DNA of 64,000 nt. Source: Heterodera schachtii (Eukaryota; Nematoda; Chromadorea; Rhabditida; Heteroderidae). The number at the start of each line of letters is the position of its first letter. Position 1 is the stretch's first letter. The stretch is taken from NCBI GenBank assembly GCA_023374025.1, contig SIJG01000036.1, forward strand, positions 634,777-698,776, read 5' to 3'. Made by a program: the position numbers and the translations under genes. This document shows positions 38,113 to 51,354 of this stretch, piece after piece. A model generated the notes under the pieces. The model searched no databases. It was not told where the DNA came from and worked only from the letters and a program-made list of their open reading frames with translations.

Positions 38113-38938
38113 CCAAAGGGGGGGGGGGGGGAAGTGATGGCCGGAGAAAGAAATGAATGAACTACGAACCATTTGAACGGTTCCAACTACGGTGTTTTCC
38201 TTTCATACGGTCCAAAAACATATGAAATTTTCTTTTATTTTCAATTTTGGCCCCATTTGTACCGTAACATATCCAGCAAAGAGCTTCGAGAACTGCTGAT
38301 GATCTCCTACTTTTGTAGAGTTTGCCCGTTTTGAGCAAATGATCGTTTCTTCCGACAATTTTTGACAAAAAATCTTTCCAAAGTTCGCCCTTTTGTTTGG
38401 AATCATTTCCGGGAATCGAAATTGGTCGGGAGTGATCATTTGCCACCTAAAGGGCAAAAACCTCATTTTGTCATTTATCATTTCCCATTCGACCGGTTCA
38501 AACTTTCATTTTTATTTATTTTATATTTGCATTTGTCCCTAACATTCCAATGTAAGGTTTTGTTATGAAAAATAGTCAATTTGTGATCGGACACATCAGT
38601 GATTGCTTCAAAAAACAAATTTAGTTTAAAATTTTATTAAGGCAGGGAATATGGACATTTTCCTTTAAATTTGCCGCCCCTCCTAAAAGCCATTGGGCGA
38701 GAAATCTTACCGAGAAAATACCCTTCAAAAATGGTGCTATATTCGAAAGAGAGTTCAATTCGAACGAATGTGCTCATTTCCGTCCTCATAAACAATTTAA
38801 TATAGTCATAATCAAACACAACAAATAGCCAAAGGGCGAGAACAGAACAGAACATGCACTTTAGGGGCAAAAAATGATCATAATTTAGGGAAACGACATG
38901 AGGAATTTGCGATCACTGCGGCATCTCTGTTGCACTTC
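38113..38938. other. Convergent intergenic region, no gene seen
   Basis: Separates the 3' ends of the TGF-beta gene (+) and RAD23 (-). It contains a poly-G run (about 38118-38131). Short frames on both strands (for example 38162-38481 minus) lack domains and splice partners. Confidence 0.6.
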
Positions 38939-40431
38939 TTATCGTCCGCCCTGCTGCCCGGCACCCGCCCGTCCATTCTGAGACTCGTCCATCCTCGCCA
39001 AGATGTAATTGACAGCCAAATCCTTAAAAAAGCATTTTCATTTACAAAAATTAATAGTTTTAATTGAAGCGACACCTCGTTTTTGTCGCAGGCGAAGTAA
39101 GCTAAAAAAAAAAGAAAGGGGAAATAAAAACAAAAAATAAACGGACAAAACCACCTTCAACCACCAACGCTTCCGGAAATCCCATTGAAGCGATCTAAAA
39201 AGAAAGTCAATGTGAATTTTGTTACACCTCGCTGACTCACCCGGGTGATTGCCAATCTGTCCTGGGCGCTCACTGCAATGAGCGCTGCGTCCTGACCACC
39301 CGTCATCACTCCTCCGCCGGCTCCAGCGTTGGTCCCACCGCCCAATGGTTGTCCCTCGTTGAGCATTTGCAAAAACGCGCCTTGGTTGTTGTTGATCGCC
39401 TCCATCAACTGCGGATTGACGGCGGCAATTTGCTGGAGGATTTGCGGCAGCATTGATGGGTCGGTACGTACCTGAAAAGAAAAATCAAAATTGAATCCAT
39501 AAAATATATCCACATCCCCTTACGATTTCTCGGAGCTGTTGGAACTGCGGCGATTGAGCCAAAAAAGAAATTCCTTGCGGGTCCTCCAATGCTGCCATGA
39601 GTTGACCGTCTTCAGTAACCGCACCAATGTCACTACCAGCTAAAAATTTTAGGAAAATGGGGAATACACACTGCTGAACAACTCAACACAAACTCACAAT
39701 TTGACACTTGCAGAGAAGGTCCCTCCGGGATGCCACTGCACAAATACTCCACGGCACGGTCGGCGTCGAATAAGGCGGCTTGCAGCGCACGAACGACTTC
39801 CTGGCGAGGGTAACCCATGGCTTCGATGTTGGCCACGGTTTGCGCATGCTCTGCCGGCACTAAAATTCTTTCTGGAGTTGCAAAGGATTTCTGATTAATT
39901 GTGAGCAAGCAGAACGACCTCCCGTTGCTGCTGCAGACTGGGCAACCGATGTGTTGGAAGTCGCCCCCGTCGCTTTGTTCTCCGCCGACTTCTCCGCCTT
40001 CGGCGCCTGTCCGTCCGCTGTCGATGTCTTCTTTTGTGGCGATGTGGACGATGTTGCTGGCCGAACAGTTGACGATGCCTGCGCGGGTTTCTGAAAAGAA
40101 TGGCACTTTTGAATTTGACTCGGACTAAGGGCAAAAACGCACTCGCATGACCATGATGACAATGAATTTCGGCGCCGCAAAGTTCAGCTCCGAGACCAAC
40201 ATGGCATCCTCGAGCACTCGCCCGTTGAAGATCAGCTTTTGGTTCTCCGCTGGGTATTCTGCGCCTTTGGCCTCTTGGATCTTTCGTTTGACTTCGCCGA
40301 TCTGAAAAAGAAAAGGATGGTTAGGTATTTAGGCACAAGAAAAGGATGTCTAAACATCTCACCGTTGCAGTTTCCTCAACTTCAATTGTGAACGATTGCT
40401 GCGTGATGGTCTTGAAAAGTAACTCAGGCAT
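38939..40431 (-). CDS. rad-23: RAD23 / HR23 UV excision repair and proteasome shuttle protein
   Basis: Binds polyubiquitinated proteins and delivers them to the proteasome, and partners XPC in nucleotide excision repair. Exons run from ATG 40431: 40363-40431, 40143-40301, 39919-40090, about 39698-39859, then 39530-39640, 39240-39470, 39150-39195 and smaller ones, to TAA 38939-38941. An N-terminal ubiquitin-like domain (about residues 1-76, MPELLFKTITQQSFTIEVEE ... LNFAAPKFIVIMVMR) is followed by a Ser/Thr/Ala linker. UBA1 is EHAQTVANIEAMGYPRQEVV; the XPC-binding/STI1 region is FQQLREIVRTDPSMLPQILQ ... INNNQGAFLQMLNEGQP; UBA2 is MGFPEALVVE ... YFACDKNEDLAVNYILARM. The tail is Gly/Gln/Arg-rich. 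All four RAD23 domains are in canonical order. Confidence 0.94.
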
Positions 40432-41347
40432 TTTTGGACGGAATTTGTATGTGACAAACAAAAGACAGCTAAAAATAAAAGGTTATTTTTTAATAGTCGG
40501 AATAAAAAAATAGGGAGTGAAGAATGCAAAAAAAAAAAAAAAAAAAAAAAACGATGAGAATTGGAATGATGGCAAAGTCAAACAAGTGGCCGTATTTATA
40601 CAAAAAAAATGTTGGGGAGCAACGCCCTCTTCGGGAGAAATTTTCATAAAATAACGAGAAAAAATAGAAAGCTTTCTAACAAAAATTTAAAAATTCATTT
40701 AAAGAAACTTATCAGACTCGGAGTGTAATGAAATAGAAGAGATTCGTAATCCCTTGAACTGAGTGAACGCAAATCGCTTTTACTCCAAGACCGGCATTTT
40801 CGAATTAAAATTTGATAGTTTAAGCGGAACACATTTGTACATAGTCCGATGCCGTTAATGATTTTTTGCTGCTTTATCTCATGGACCCGCGTTTTAGGAA
40901 TAATTTAGTTTTCAGCAAGCAAATACAGACATTTACAGTATGTAGAGCTTTAATAAGATGCCAATTTTACACTTAAATTGGTTGTCTATCAAAAATTGTG
41001 ACATGTTAAAGTTGGCAGCGCCTAAGTGACTTCGAAACCCGTAAATAATGCTTCATCTTCTTTTTTAATATATTTATTAATGTTAAATATTTTCTGTTAT
41101 ACATAGTAAATGAATGTGTGTGGGTGGACAGAAACAAAAATATGTTTGGGAGAGAAATAAATGGACCAAATAATAAATTTACAATTTCCGTTGAAACGCG
41201 CACTCAATTTTATTGGAAAGTTTGGTTTGGTCAAGACTTAGGACAATTATTTAATGGTTTTCTTTTTGGTTGTTTAGTCCCTCTGGTCTTGAACATGAAA
41301 TCACAATTTGTTGTTGGCTTTCGTGTGTCAATCGTTCGATTTGTCAA

Positions 41348-44300
41348 TCAATAATCAATCAATCGGTTGCCGATCAATTTGATGGTGGCAGCGGGCGAGG
41401 GATGTTTGTAAGGGTACAGCTGAGGCAAAAGTGGGATCAATCCCTGCATCTCCAGCAAGTCCCGGTCGGCCATCGACGATGCCGGCGCGCTCGTCTTTTT
41501 CACCAATAGGCAACTATCAGCATCATCGTCAATCGTCATGTATTGTGTTGGTGCCGGCGGCGGTGGTGCCATTGTCGTCGTCGGCACAACAAACACTGGC
41601 ACTGACTTAGTCGGCATTGGCGTTGTCGTCGCTGGCACCGCCAGCAATTGGTTGTGGTTGCGCTGCTTGTTGTTATTGTCAGTGGCACTGTTGCTGGTCA
41701 CAGAAACGGAGGGCAAGGAGCTCAACTGCTGCTGTTGTTGCTGTCTTTGCTGAACGTTTTTAAGACGCAAATGCTCTGCCAAAAGTGCCGTCCGTTTGGC
41801 CAACAGTTGCGCATGTTGCTCTTTGATGGTCTGTGAAAGGAAAGGGAATTAATTAGTACAATTTTTTTAATTTCATTTTGTTTTAATTATTTTGCGAGCA
41901 GCAGTTCTCCAACAATCATTGCCTTTTACCAAAATTCGTTAAATTCCTTTCTGCTCAAACAAGCTATAGGGATTTTCTTTTTTCGACGAATAATACGAAT
42001 CTAAAAGCATCCATCCATCATAGCCATTACATTTACAACCCCCCCCCCTTTTTTTTGCGTGCCATTGGCCAGGGACGGTCCCAGGATTTCGGCTTGGGGG
42101 GGGGGGGGTACCTCCCCCCGGGCGATTTGCGATTTTGAGCCATTTTTAACTAATTTTCATCAAAAAATTATGGATTTTTTGAAAAATTTGGGTGAGGCTA
42201 AGTCTGGGGGGGGGGGTACCAGCAAGAAAAATCTAAAATTTTCAGCAAAAATACTAATTTTTCCTTAAAAATTTCGGGTGCGGAGGGGCCTTGGGGGGGG
42301 GGGGGGGTACGTACCCCGCGTACCCCCGCCCCCCCTGGGACCGTCCCTGTCATTGGCTGCCTGCCATCTATTTACGACCGTCCCGGGTCCCACGATTTTA
42401 AAAAATTTTATTCTCTTTTTTGGGGAGAATCTTTTACCCAACTGGTCCCCTGCAGAGCTCTTTTTGCTGTTATGGCGGCATTTCGTGCCATTCCGCACCA
42501 CCGCCGTCCCCTGACAATGGTTGTTTGGGTTGTTTTTTGTTGCCCGGCGGGCACGCCAAATTCCCCCCCTCCCCCCCCCCCCCCCCCTCTCCCTCGGCTT
42601 CACAATTCGTTTTTCCCTTTTCGGCAGTAATTTTTAAAAATGGAATTCCCTCCCCCCCCCCCCTCAATCAGTGTTTCTATTATCAAATTCATTTCATCAA
42701 CAAGTCACATTCATTCCGTTGGTCCATTCGCCGGCGGTAAACAAAAAGCATCACACTTTTGGTCGTCCTGGCCTCCCTCCTCCAATTTCTTCTGCTGTTT
42801 GTTGCGTCTCCCCCCCCCGTTAACCCCCGAGGGGACGTCGTCGGGTCCATAGAACGCCACCCACCAATTGAACCGGGGAAGTGGGCGGGGGGTCCATCAG
42901 AGTCCCCCGCCCCTCCCCGCGTCAACCCATCGCCAGTCATCCCTTCATGATGATGATGATACACACAGAGAACGGGTTCCTGGGAGGGGAAGACATGTGA
43001 CCAAAACGATTCAATGTGTGAACGGACGAACGACCGACCGACGAATGGAAGAAACCGTTGCTCGCCATTTTACAATAAAATTGTTTTATCGCATCCCCCA
43101 AGGGGCGATTTGTGTGTGCACTTTGCGAGCAGGGGAAGAGAGAAAAAAAGGGGGGAGAGAGAGCGCTGAGAAATAGGAAGCGGCAGATCGTCAGAGATTG
43201 AAAAGTGTGTAAAGGGCAGGCAAACCCTCGGCAGAGAGAGGAGGGGGAAAGGGGGTGTCTGATGGTGCACGTGCATTCCACACACACACACACACAACAT
43301 AAACATACATTTTTTGTGCTGATCACTCACACAGTGTAACAGCTAAATCATATGGTTGTGAGGACAGAGAAAAAGAAAACGGCGAGTGATAGAGAAAGAG
43401 AGGTAAAAACACAGAGGCAGACAAACAGAGGAACAACAAATTTTCGTGCACGTGCAATCCATTTGATTGAAACTGCTTACACACAGGGCTATTTGCTCTT
43501 TTGTACAGAAAGGCAAAGGAAAGAAATAGTGTGTGTGAAGCTCAGGTCAGACAGCAGACAGAGAGGGGAAAGGTTGGGGTAGAGAAGAAAAAGGAGGGCG
43601 CAGGCACACCGATGGATGAGTTGGAGTGCTCAAAACGGACGGATGGATGGATTAATGGGGTCGACGACGACGCCGACGGGCACACGTGCACTTCACAGGC
43701 GCCGACGGAATGGGCGGGGGGGGGGGAAGGGCACTTTTTGGGGGAGGGGACGACGATGGCACCATTTCTCTCTCTCATTCTCTTTCTCTCTCTTCCCTTT
43801 TCCTCTCTCCCTTTCTCTCTCTCTTTCTCTCCCTTTCTCTCTCTCTTTCTCTCCCTTTCTCTCTCAGTGTTACCTTTGTCGGTGGCTTTTTCTTTTTTTG
43901 GTCGGTTTTGGCACGTAATGCGAAAACAAATGACGACGGCATGGACAATGAAAATGATACACACATGAACAGATGAAAATGTGATGCAATGAATTAATTA
44001 ATGGAAAATGCGGGTAATTAACGGCCGCGCCAGAAATGGTACGGTACAGTACGCCCTTTTAATCGCTCGCCCAATCCTCCGCCCGCCCCCTCAGGGCATG
44101 GATTTGTTACCGACAAAAAAGGAGCCTACTAATGTAATGTTACACTGGACAACTAATGAGCAATTAAGGTAGTTTATCAAACATACCTCAGGGGATATAT
44201 GGTAACTTAGTCAAAGCACTCAAAAGGGGGGGGGGGTATTAGAGAGGTTTTCGAAAATATGTCAAAACGGGTAATTAGGAAATATTTGGCCGGGAATTGG

Positions 44301-47211
44301 AATTTCGCAATGATTGTTGGAGATAATTTGTAATGTATTTGAATTTGGCATTTGCTGTTTCGCGCTTACCCGAATGTGATTCCGTGCTCGGGTCAGCAGC
44401 GAAAGGGTGGTGTCGCGTTGGGTGTCCGCCTCGGGCGGCAGCGCCGCTTTCAGTGCCTCGAGGTGCCCGCGAAGGTTGGCACGCCGATTCTTCTCCAATT
44501 CATTGTGCGCTGCCCTTGAAAATGAAAATTCATTAAATTTTATTTGTGTTATTTTAATGCTTATGTCTGCTTAAAATGAATCTTTTGCAAATTCCCCCCT
44601 TTCTTTCAAAATTAAAATTCAATCCCTGCAAATAAATGCCAACTTTTAAAACGCCAACCATTTTTCCCCATTTTTATCTTTTATCATCATTTTGCAAATG
44701 CTCCCCCCCCCCTCCAAATTCTCTCCCTCCTCAAAAATCATACGTTGCGCACATTTTATTTTTGTCCAACACCATCCCATCCACCACATTCACATGCCCA
44801 TCCCCCATTTGTTTGGTTGATTCTTTCTTTCTTTCTTTCCTCGTCCGTCGTTTGGTCGGTGTTAGCCCCGCGTCACCCCGCTCAAAAATTCTGTCCGCCT
44901 GCGTGTGTAATTTTGCGGGGACAGAACAGGCGCGGGGATGGGGGTAGGGGGGGGGGGGGGGGGGGAGGGATCACTCACTCACAACCCCAACACGCGAAAA
45001 TCGTCGACAACATAAAACGGCGGGTGTGGGGGAGCAGTCACACGACAACGACGGAATTGGGCGGGGGGGGGGGGGGTGATGTGCTGCTGCACCGCCTGAC
45101 TCGTGGGTGGTGGGCACAGCAGCGGGGGGAGGGGAAGGGGCAATCCCTGTCCCATTCACATGCACTTCCCGCGCCCCGCCGCTCGGCGGCGACGGACCCC
45201 CGTGGGTCCAAAGTACGAAGTGTGTTTCTCCCCCCCCCCCCTCTTCTTGAAGGGTATGAATGATTCGGGGGAAAGGAAGCAAAGGGAGGGGATGCCTTTC
45301 TAACTTCTCCTTCCTCTTCCCTTTTCATCATCATCATCCGCTGCTTAGTGCTCCCAATGCTTCTTCTTCTTAAACTCTTTCTCTGTCCGCTTTGTCCTCC
45401 CCCCCCCCCCTCCCCTCGGGGGATTTGGGTGTGATGGATGAGAATTGCGGGAGCTGGTGGCAGGGGCAGTGTGCACTGTGCTCTCTTCGGCTGCGTATGT
45501 ATGTGTACTGCCGAGGGCAGTATCCCTCGCCCCCTCTCACCGCCTGCCCCTCTCTCTCTCTCCCTCCATTTCTCTCACTATTTTCCTTTATATACGTGGG
45601 TGTATTCCTCCCTCCCTTTCCCCTGCTGCTGGTGGGCCACTTCTACTGCATTTTTGGGCGGCTGTCAGCAAGCACAAATGGCTGCCGCGGCTGGCGCGTA
45701 AACAGCGCGCGTTAAGGCCGACCATTCCCCGCCGCGCTTACTGCTTCTTCTTCTGCTGCTATTGGTTGGTTGTGTTTTGCAGCAGCACAAGTGGGCTGGC
45801 TGTTCACGTGACTGAGAATGTGCCAGCCTTTGATCGCGTGTCTTTCACGTGACAGCCGCGGCGACCGCCCGCCGTACGACGGCGGCGGTGGGAGGAAAAT
45901 ATTTTCCCCATTTTTTCTTTTTACATTGGCGCCACCGGGCGGCGGCTGTCATTTGCTCAACACAGCACAGCAAAGGGATGAAAGTCCTCTCTCCCCACCA
46001 ACCAACACAACAAGGAAGGAAAAGGAGGAGAAACGGGGGGAAAGGGAGGAGAGAAGGGAAGGGGGAGGGGAGGGAGGGAGGGAACACGAGACGGACGACT
46101 GACGGGCGGTGGGAAAAGCGGCGAGTGAGGCCGAGCCGAATATAGGCCCTCGAGGGAGCCCGGGGACGGATTTGTGCACACTCACACAACCACACACAAA
46201 CACATGATGTAGAATGAATGCCCGCCCCATCAGACACGGAATGGGGGGGGGGAGGGAATTTGCAAAACGAAGGGTTGTGCAAAAAATGAAATTTGGGGAT
46301 GAGGGGACAGAAATTCGCAATTGAGGCAGAGAAGGGCAACAGTGCGCTTTTCCTCTGGCATTTCGATTTATTTATACGCTTAGAGAGTCAAATTTTTATG
46401 AGGGGGAGAAGAAGCCCCTTTTGGACCAGCCACTTTAATTGCCATTAGTGTTATCAGTAAATAAGCACGGACCTGCTCTGCCGACTCGCGCCGCGGCTGC
46501 CGCCCCCGCGGGAGGAGCCCGTCGCCGGAGGGGTTGTCGCGTTGATGCTGCTTCTGCTGGCGCAGCTGCTTCGACCGCCGCAACTGTTGCTGCTGTTGTT
46601 GCCGACAAATGCGGCCGAAGTTGTCGGAGTCAACGCGCCACCGCCACAGAATCGTTGTTGTTGGAGTTGTTGTTGCTGCTGTTGTAGTTGTTGGTGTTGT
46701 GCCATCAGTAAAGTCGACGGCGAGCAGGGCGACGCGGCGGCACTCAGCGGACTGGACCGGCGACTGGAGCCGGTGGAGTTGGGCGCCGCTGATGACGCCA
46801 TGCCATCGTAGGCGGCAATGTCAGTGCCGGACGAAGTTCGCATCTTGCTCAACAAAAGCCGCTCCTGATACTCCTCTGCAAGGACAGAGTTTAAGTTTAA
46901 TGGGCAACAGTCCATCCCCGGCGGCGGAGGATTAATGACCATTAATTGGCCAATTAATTAATTGACGCCGTCTTACCGCCTAATTTGGCGAGCAGTCCGC
47001 CTCCGGCCACGTCCAACATGCTGAGCATGGAGGGGTCGGCCGATGCTGCCGGCGCTGTCGGCTGATTGATCAACAGCTGATGCTGCTCGATGAGTTTGGC
47101 GGCTCGTAGGAACTGCTCGATGCTCAGCACTTGAGGCGATTGGTGATGTACACCGATGAGAGGCGACGACTGCTGCTGATGGTGGCGAATGTCGTTGGTG
47201 TTCATCATCAT
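41348..47211 (-). CDS. mdl-1: Mad/Mxd-Mnt-like bHLH-leucine zipper repressor
   Basis: Transcription factor that pairs with Max at E-boxes and recruits Sin3. Four exons in phase: 46977-47211, 46473-46875, 44370-44514 and 41348-41830; 421 aa. Exon 1 carries a Sin3-interaction helix, LSIEQFLRAAKLIEQHQ (compare the MNT/MXD SID). Exon 2 is a Ser/Gln/Gly-rich linker. Exon 3 is the basic region and HLH: RAAHNELEKNRRANLRGHLE and TTLSLLTRARNHIR. Exon 4 begins with the zipper TIKEQHAQLLAKRTALLAEH and continues into a Gln/Pro/Thr-rich tail with PATTTPMPTK and a C-terminal end LIGNRLIDY. Introns of 2.5 kb and 2.0 kb split helix 1 from the zipper and the linker from the basic region. Family is secure; MDL-1 rather than another Mnt-like paralogue is inferred from the SID plus bHLH-ZIP architecture. 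Confidence 0.9.
43770..43866 (+). repeat. (CT)n-rich microsatellite in the Mad-like gene intron
   Basis: Tandem CTCTTTCT/CTCTCCCT units, largely pyrimidine on the plus strand. The intron also holds GA-rich and poly-G runs (43720-43740). Long frames here are low complexity. Confidence 0.8.
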
Positions 47212-50145
47212 TGTTAGATTTGTTTATTTATTTTGGGGACAAATTTAGAAAGAATTGCTTAACAAAATTTATTAATTTTTTGTAATGTAGAGAAATATTG
47301 GGCAATTAGCAACAATTAGAGAGTTTATGCAAAAAGTGTGGTGATTCTCTTGGGCACAGCCAAAGGAATTTGACACCAAAAATGGCATTTCAAAGATCAA
47401 AATGATTAATGACCATGAAATTTGTCTGAATTTTCTTTGGAAGCTTAAAAAAGCCAGGGGAGGGGAGATTTTAGGGATTAAAAGCGGTCGGAGGAGCAAC
47501 ACATTGTGATGAGCAAATAAATACTGCTGCTCGGGTGGAGAGGGATGAGAATGAATGGATGACACATAAAGCACACACAAAGCAAACCCACGCCCCCCCC
47601 CCCCCGGAGAAGGCACTCATCCCAAAAAACGGGGGGTAAAAAACAATTATATACTAAATTGAGAAAAAAAATGGACGAAAATGGGGACAACAAAGAGCCA
47701 AAAGTGGGACTGACAGAAGTTGGTTGAAAAATATGTAAACGAAAAAGGGTGGGGGGAGGCGAGGGAGAAGTGTTAATTGGACGGAATGAATGAATTACCC
47801 ATTTTAAGGCACTTTGGGGGGCGGGGGACAGAAACCGTTAAGTCGGGTAAAAACATAAAAACAGAAAACCCCGCAAATTCGGAGCGGGAGAGCTGCAGCG
47901 TCGTCATCCCTCTTCTGTGATGGAAGAATAAAACCACATAAAGGGGAAGGAAATGAATGTTGTTCCTCGCTGCCCGGGGGCGTGTTTGGGGAAGTCCTTT
48001 GGAGGCTCCGCCCCCTTTCCCCTCACTGTCTGGCTCCCTTCCAGCTCTCTGCCTGTCCCACCACATCATTTTTGTTTCTCTCCTCACTCATCTCCTCTCT
48101 CTCTCTCTCCCCTCTCTCTCTCGTCATTCCTTTTCGTCTCACTTTGAGCGTGATGAGTGGTTTTGTTAAATGATTTTGTGTTCTCTCTCCTTCCCCCCCC
48201 CCTCTCTCTCTCTCTCTCTTTTTTCCTCTCTCTCTCTCCTCCCTTTGCTCCGCCTCCATTGGACTTTGATTCCACCGACCATATGATACTTAAAATATTA
48301 ATGATGTTGTGCGTGTGTACAATTATTGTATGCGTGTGTGTTTTCACTTCTTATAAGAGTCACCAAATGCCGAGAATATTTTTGAGAATTGCCCGAGGGG
48401 ATAATCCAAATGTGCAAGAAAATCCAATTTTTGCGGATTAAGCAGTGAATTCTCGAGCCGAGCCATCATTGGCCATTTCCCAGCTAAAATCACTGATTAC
48501 ATTTGCTACCGTATGATGACGCACTCAAATGTTTGGCTTATGCAACAAATAATATATTAAAAGGTGGAAATTGGTAACTTAAAAAAAGGAAATTTAAAAA
48601 AAAAATCGCTCATCGGACGCAAAGTCCGTTTGGCGATGCTGTTGAACCGAGCAGCAGAAGCAGTGGAAAATGAAGGAACTAAATGAAATTGTGATGAATA
48701 TAAAGGGTCCGGGGGGAGGGTTCATGTGTTTGTTTGTTCGCCCCCGGGGCGCTGACTGACTGCTGCTGGGAGTGGCATTTTTGCGCGCCGTGTGCACGTG
48801 AATGGCACCGGCTGGCACAACGGGCCAAACAAAACAGAAAAACACGTGAACGGCACGACGACAACATTGGTTCTGCAACAGCTCCATCATGTGCGCAAGT
48901 TGAAACAAAAATTGCAAATGAGGAGGAAGAGGAAGAAAATTTGGGAAGGGATTAATTAATAATGCCCATTAATATGGGGGAGGGAGTCGGCACTCGTCGG
49001 CACATGCCATTCAGCTGACAGATGCCATCCCATCCATCGCTGCAGCTGATGCAAACAAACAAACAAAAAAATGGTTGGCCGATTGCTAATGCAAAGGCTA
49101 ATGCCATCCATATAATCCTCCACAGCAGCAGCGCCCAATGGCACGCGCCGGCGTTCGTCTGCCCCCCGCCCCCCTCCTTTTGCATGTTGCACACATTGGC
49201 AGCGAGCGGCCGATCAGCGCAGCCAACCGGAAATGTTTTTGGCATTTAAGATGCGTAATGTTTGTATTTGGGTGTGCTGATGATGTAATAAGTGTGGCGG
49301 CAACATTTGTGCCATCGTCGCCAATCATTTTTGGCCCAAATTCACGGGGAAAACACGTGAATTTGCTTGGCGTTACTGCTAATGAGGGAGACAAGACATT
49401 GGCCCAAATGCATTCAACAAACTAATTGTGATAATTTGTTGTATTTGTTGACCAAAATGATGGAAAAGTTATGAAGTTGTGCTTTTAAGCTCCTCAATCA
49501 GTCTCGAATTTACAGAAGAAAAATCAATAATAATAAAAAAATTAAGGCTGAACACCCCGATGTTCGGGAGTTTGTGAAAAAATAAAGTCATGTCATATTC
49601 AAGGACTAAGGCCCAATTCATAATAGACATAAAACAGAGTCCGAGAGTGTCCTTGAAATATTGTTAATGTTAAATTTTCTCGCACTTGAAAAAGAATTCA
49701 TTTTCCGTGTCTTGAAAGGCATTTTTCACCAAGGTGAGCAATGCTAATTAGCCACCTTCTTAACATATGTATTTACAGGGGTCGGTCAATAGGACCACAA
49801 GCCGTACGACGCACATTAGCACCGAAAAAATTACCGGTCCGAATAAAATTCTTTAACAAAAACACATCACATACTGTACATAGAATAAAATGAAAAAATT
49901 CCCCCTTTCAATTAGGAAATGAAATTTTTTCAAAAATAACCCAAAAATTGTCAAGCAAAATGAAAGGCACTAGTAAAAACGTAGTATTTTGAAAAAAAAT
50001 TTCACTTTTTTTGGCCTAAATTTTTTTGTTTGTTTTTTTATGGAGAATTGTTTTTAACAGATGGTACGAATTTACGCTCTATTTAATAAATTCAAAATAA
50101 TTTTAAAAAAAGATTTGGCACTAATTAAAAAGTGGCAGATTTTGA
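47212..50145. other. Intergenic with (CT)n tracts and poly-C runs, no gene seen
   Basis: Includes a (TCTC)n tract (about 48085-48245) and poly-C runs (about 47593-47604, 48193-48202). No splice-consistent gene was found upstream of the Mad-like gene; this region is expected to hold its promoter. Confidence 0.55.
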
Positions 50146-50871
50146 ATTTTAACTAGAGTGGAGAGGGACCGGGAATTTTGGGCAAAACCGGGACCGGGAC
50201 TTGCCGGGACCTGAGGAGCCGGGACCGGGACCTCTATTTTTCTTCGGGACCGGGAACCGGGACGAACAGGGAAATTTTAAAAATTCAAAAAATTTTAAAA
50301 AATTTAATTTTAATTTATTTCAATTGAAAATAATACAAAATTAAATTTTAATTTTGTTTTTTATTTAATAAAATCCAAAAGTTAAAGCTAAATTAAATTA
50401 ATGAAAATTTTCAAAACAAATTTACTTCAATTATTTCAAACAATCATTTTGGACTAAATGATCGAATTTATTATAAATTCAATTTGCTTTTCACATCACT
50501 TTTTTTCGGCGCGCTTTTTCCAGAAAAATTTTTGGGAAGAAGGGGGTCCGGCGGTGCCAATAGGCGCCGCCGGGAAAAATGTTTGTAATTTTTAATGCGA
50601 TTTGTTAACAGATTTTCAACAAAAATGGCTGATTTTTGGGATTACTAGGCTCAATTTGTACGGATTTTCTTTAAAAAATGATATGTAATACAATTTAAAA
50701 AACGACTTTTTTTTAAAGAATATTAATTATTATTTTTTAAATTTTTTCATTTGACTCCCATTTTCTTCACTAATTTTTCACTCAGACCCCCATTCTTACC
50801 AGTGCTTGTTTTTCCCGGTTGCCCTACCGGGACCGGGACCTGAGCTTTTCAAACTTCACTCTAATTTTAAC
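50146..50871. mobile_element. hAT-like non-autonomous element (710 bp) with 8-bp TSD
   Basis: The element spans 50154-50863 between identical 8-mers ATTTTAAC at 50146-50153 and 50864-50871. Its ends are TAGAGTGGAG... and ...CTTCACTCTA, imperfect TIRs, with subterminal clusters of CCGGGACC. An inner block (about 50520-50660, containing GGGTCCGGCGGTGCC) is the inverse of the block at 13630-13760 in the other element, showing that they belong to one family with diverged ends. No transposase ORF is present. Confidence 0.85.
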
Positions 50872-50927
50872 AAAAAACCAAGGGGTAGGACCCTTTTCTT
50901 TCGCAAAATTTTTTGAGATAAAATAGA

Positions 50928-51035
50928 GTTGCGACCAGGGCTGGGACCGCGCCGCGATGCGCGATGTGCGATCCGCGGCATTTTTTTTGCGCGGCCGCGG
51001 TTTTTTTCTGTGCGCGTCCCATCCCTGGTTTCGAC
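50928..51035. mobile_element. 92-bp hAT-like miniature element with 8-bp TSD (one mismatch)
   Basis: The termini CAGGGCTGGGA and TCCCATCCCTG bound 50936-51027. The flanks are GTTGCGAC (50928-50935) and GTTTCGAC (51028-51035), an 8-bp duplication with one change. The core is a GC-rich stretch with GCGATGCGCGATGTGCGATC. Confidence 0.7.
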
Positions 51036-51354
51036 CCCGAAATGTCGGGGTTTTATGAAAGTCGTCAATTGCACTTCAAATAAGATGGAATGTCCTTAAA
51101 TGAGTTTTGACTTTTTTTGGTATTGTTGTTTTTAAAAAATTGTCTTCCGCTATTTTTTATTTCCTTGAATTTTCGCAAACAAAATCATGTCAATCAGCAG
51201 CTAAACTGCTGTGCCGACCACGTGAATAGCTGCATTAAATTCTGTTTCAATTAATTTCCTGGTACCCGTATAATTTGATGGCATTAAAAACACAAACAAG
51301 ATATGGTAATAGTTTAGATGGTAGCACCCCTTTTTTGACAAAATTTTTTATAAG

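Noticed and set aside
43340..43980. Arg/Lys-rich and Ser/Phe-rich ORFs in the Mad-like gene intron
   Set aside because: They translate GA and CT microsatellites in an intron.
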